From Desulfobacteraceae bacterium (GTDB taxonomy: Bacteria; Desulfobacterota; Desulfobacteria; Desulfobacterales; Desulfobacteraceae), in assembly GCA_024225895.1 (NCBI GenBank), contig JAAEMC010000758.1, positions 1 through 5,951 of the forward strand: a stretch of DNA of 5,951 nt, read 5' to 3'. Below, piece by piece: positions 5,495 to 5,951 of the stretch (its first letter is position 1; each line of letters starts with the position of its first letter). The position numbers and the translations under genes are program-made. Under the pieces are notes generated by a model. The model ran no database searches, was not told the origin of the DNA, and worked only from the letters and a program-made list of their open reading frames with translations.

Positions 5495-5797
5495 TTAAAA
5501 AAAAGTATTAGCCATGAAAGGTACTAAAATAAAAACAAACCAGAAACAATACATGGCCCATACAGCAGGATTTTTTCTTAAATTAAAAGAAATGGCCTGG
5601 GAAAGGGATATGTTTTGCGTAATAAAAGAGTCAAACACAAACCAGCAAAAGTAACCTGTAAGTATTGCGGAAATGATAACAGCGCCCATCAAGGAGTCTA
5701 AGGGAATATACTTTATAAACACAATTACAGCAAATATGGTGGAAACAGCAAAATAACCGAACGCAATATCATCACTTATATTTTTTGGGGACTTCAT
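5495..5797 (-). CDS. Small three-helix membrane protein, function unknown
   Basis: This 100-residue hydrophobic protein has three probable membrane segments, about 11-29, 35-56 and 78-96, with a short charged N-terminus (MKSPKNISDD) and a polar loop at 60-76 holding R74 and K75. I do not recognise a family. ATG 5797 has a weak ribosome binding site, AGGG (5803-5806), 5 nt upstream. The hydrophobic composition and the 45-nt spacing to the EamA gene on the same strand argue that it is real and co-transcribed. It could be an accessory subunit of that transporter or an unrelated membrane protein; nothing in the sequence decides. Confidence 0.6.
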   Translation of the reverse strand: MKSPKNISDDIAFGYFAVSTIFAVIVFIKYIPLDSLMGAVIISAILTGYFCWFVFDSFITQNISLSQAISFNLRKNPAVWAMYCFWFVFILVPFMANTFF

Positions 5798-5951
5798 ATC
5801 TGCCCTGCATATTAAAATTGAAATTTACAAAATGTCCATTACCATGGAACTTATTGTTTTTCAAGCTTGGTTCCCATATATTTCACATCTGATTATTATC
5901 CTTTTTGCAGACCGTGGGAGTCTGTTGCCTGCAATGCTTCTAAGCCGAATA
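5798..5951. other. Right-edge region without a supported gene
   Basis: Upstream of the small membrane-protein gene I see no clear -35/-10 pair. A 5-bp hairpin, CAGAC-N7-GTCTG (5908-5924), lies near the edge but has no U tract on the outgoing side of either strand. An open frame from ATG 5832 runs to the edge on the plus strand with no ribosome binding site. The stretch may contain the end of a gene lying outside the window. Confidence 0.3.

Noticed and set aside
5907..5925. Hairpin CAGAC-N7-GTCTG as a terminator or riboswitch piece
   Set aside because: A short stem, no U tract on the outgoing side of either strand, and no wider conserved riboswitch fold that I can recognise.
5832..5951. 40-codon plus-strand frame open to the right edge
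   Set aside because: No ribosome binding site or recognisable motif, and too short to judge; it may be chance.

Overview
The window comes from a moderately AT-rich bacterial chromosome. It holds eight protein-coding genes, one of them cut by the left edge. The combination of a long acyl-CoA dehydrogenase, a crotonase-fold isomerase, a C_GCAxxG_C_C redox protein and a radical SAM enzyme, with clear AGGA-type ribosome binding sites, suggests an anaerobe with rich acyl-CoA chemistry. A sulfate-reducing member of the Desulfobacterota (Desulfobacter/Desulfobacula-like) is my best guess. That is inference from gene content; no rRNA or other marker is present.

Layout. Positions 1-1482 form a leftward unit: a MarR-family regulator (1051-1482), then an acyl-CoA dehydrogenase (starts at 986, runs off the left edge). 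Positions 1656-4494 are rightward: a second MarR-family regulator (1656-2156), a C_GCAxxG_C_C putative redox protein (2239-2697), a radical SAM protein with extra C-terminal cysteines (2813-3721) and, 17 nt downstream, a crotonase-superfamily protein resembling Δ3,Δ2-enoyl-CoA isomerase (3739-4494). Positions 4538-5797 are leftward and convergent: a 100-residue three-helix membrane protein (5495-5797), then an EamA/DMT transporter (4538-5449). I find no convincing gene in the last ~150 bases.

The regulatory hub is the 173-base gap between the two divergent MarR genes. It holds a perfect 17+4+17 bp inverted repeat (1531-1568), with a TTGACA -35-like element on each side, one per strand. One or both MarR proteins probably bind here and set the dehydrogenase unit and the redox/radical SAM/isomerase unit against the same signal, plausibly an acyl-CoA or a thiol/redox cue.

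How the genes may work together (inference): the dehydrogenase and the isomerase both act on acyl-CoA thioesters, introducing or moving a double bond. The radical SAM protein and the redox protein are uncharacterised and could carry out or support an unusual modification linked to that chemistry. The cluster is best regarded as a candidate undescribed acyl-CoA-related pathway under paired MarR control. No mobile element, CRISPR array, tRNA, rRNA or strong intrinsic terminator was seen.
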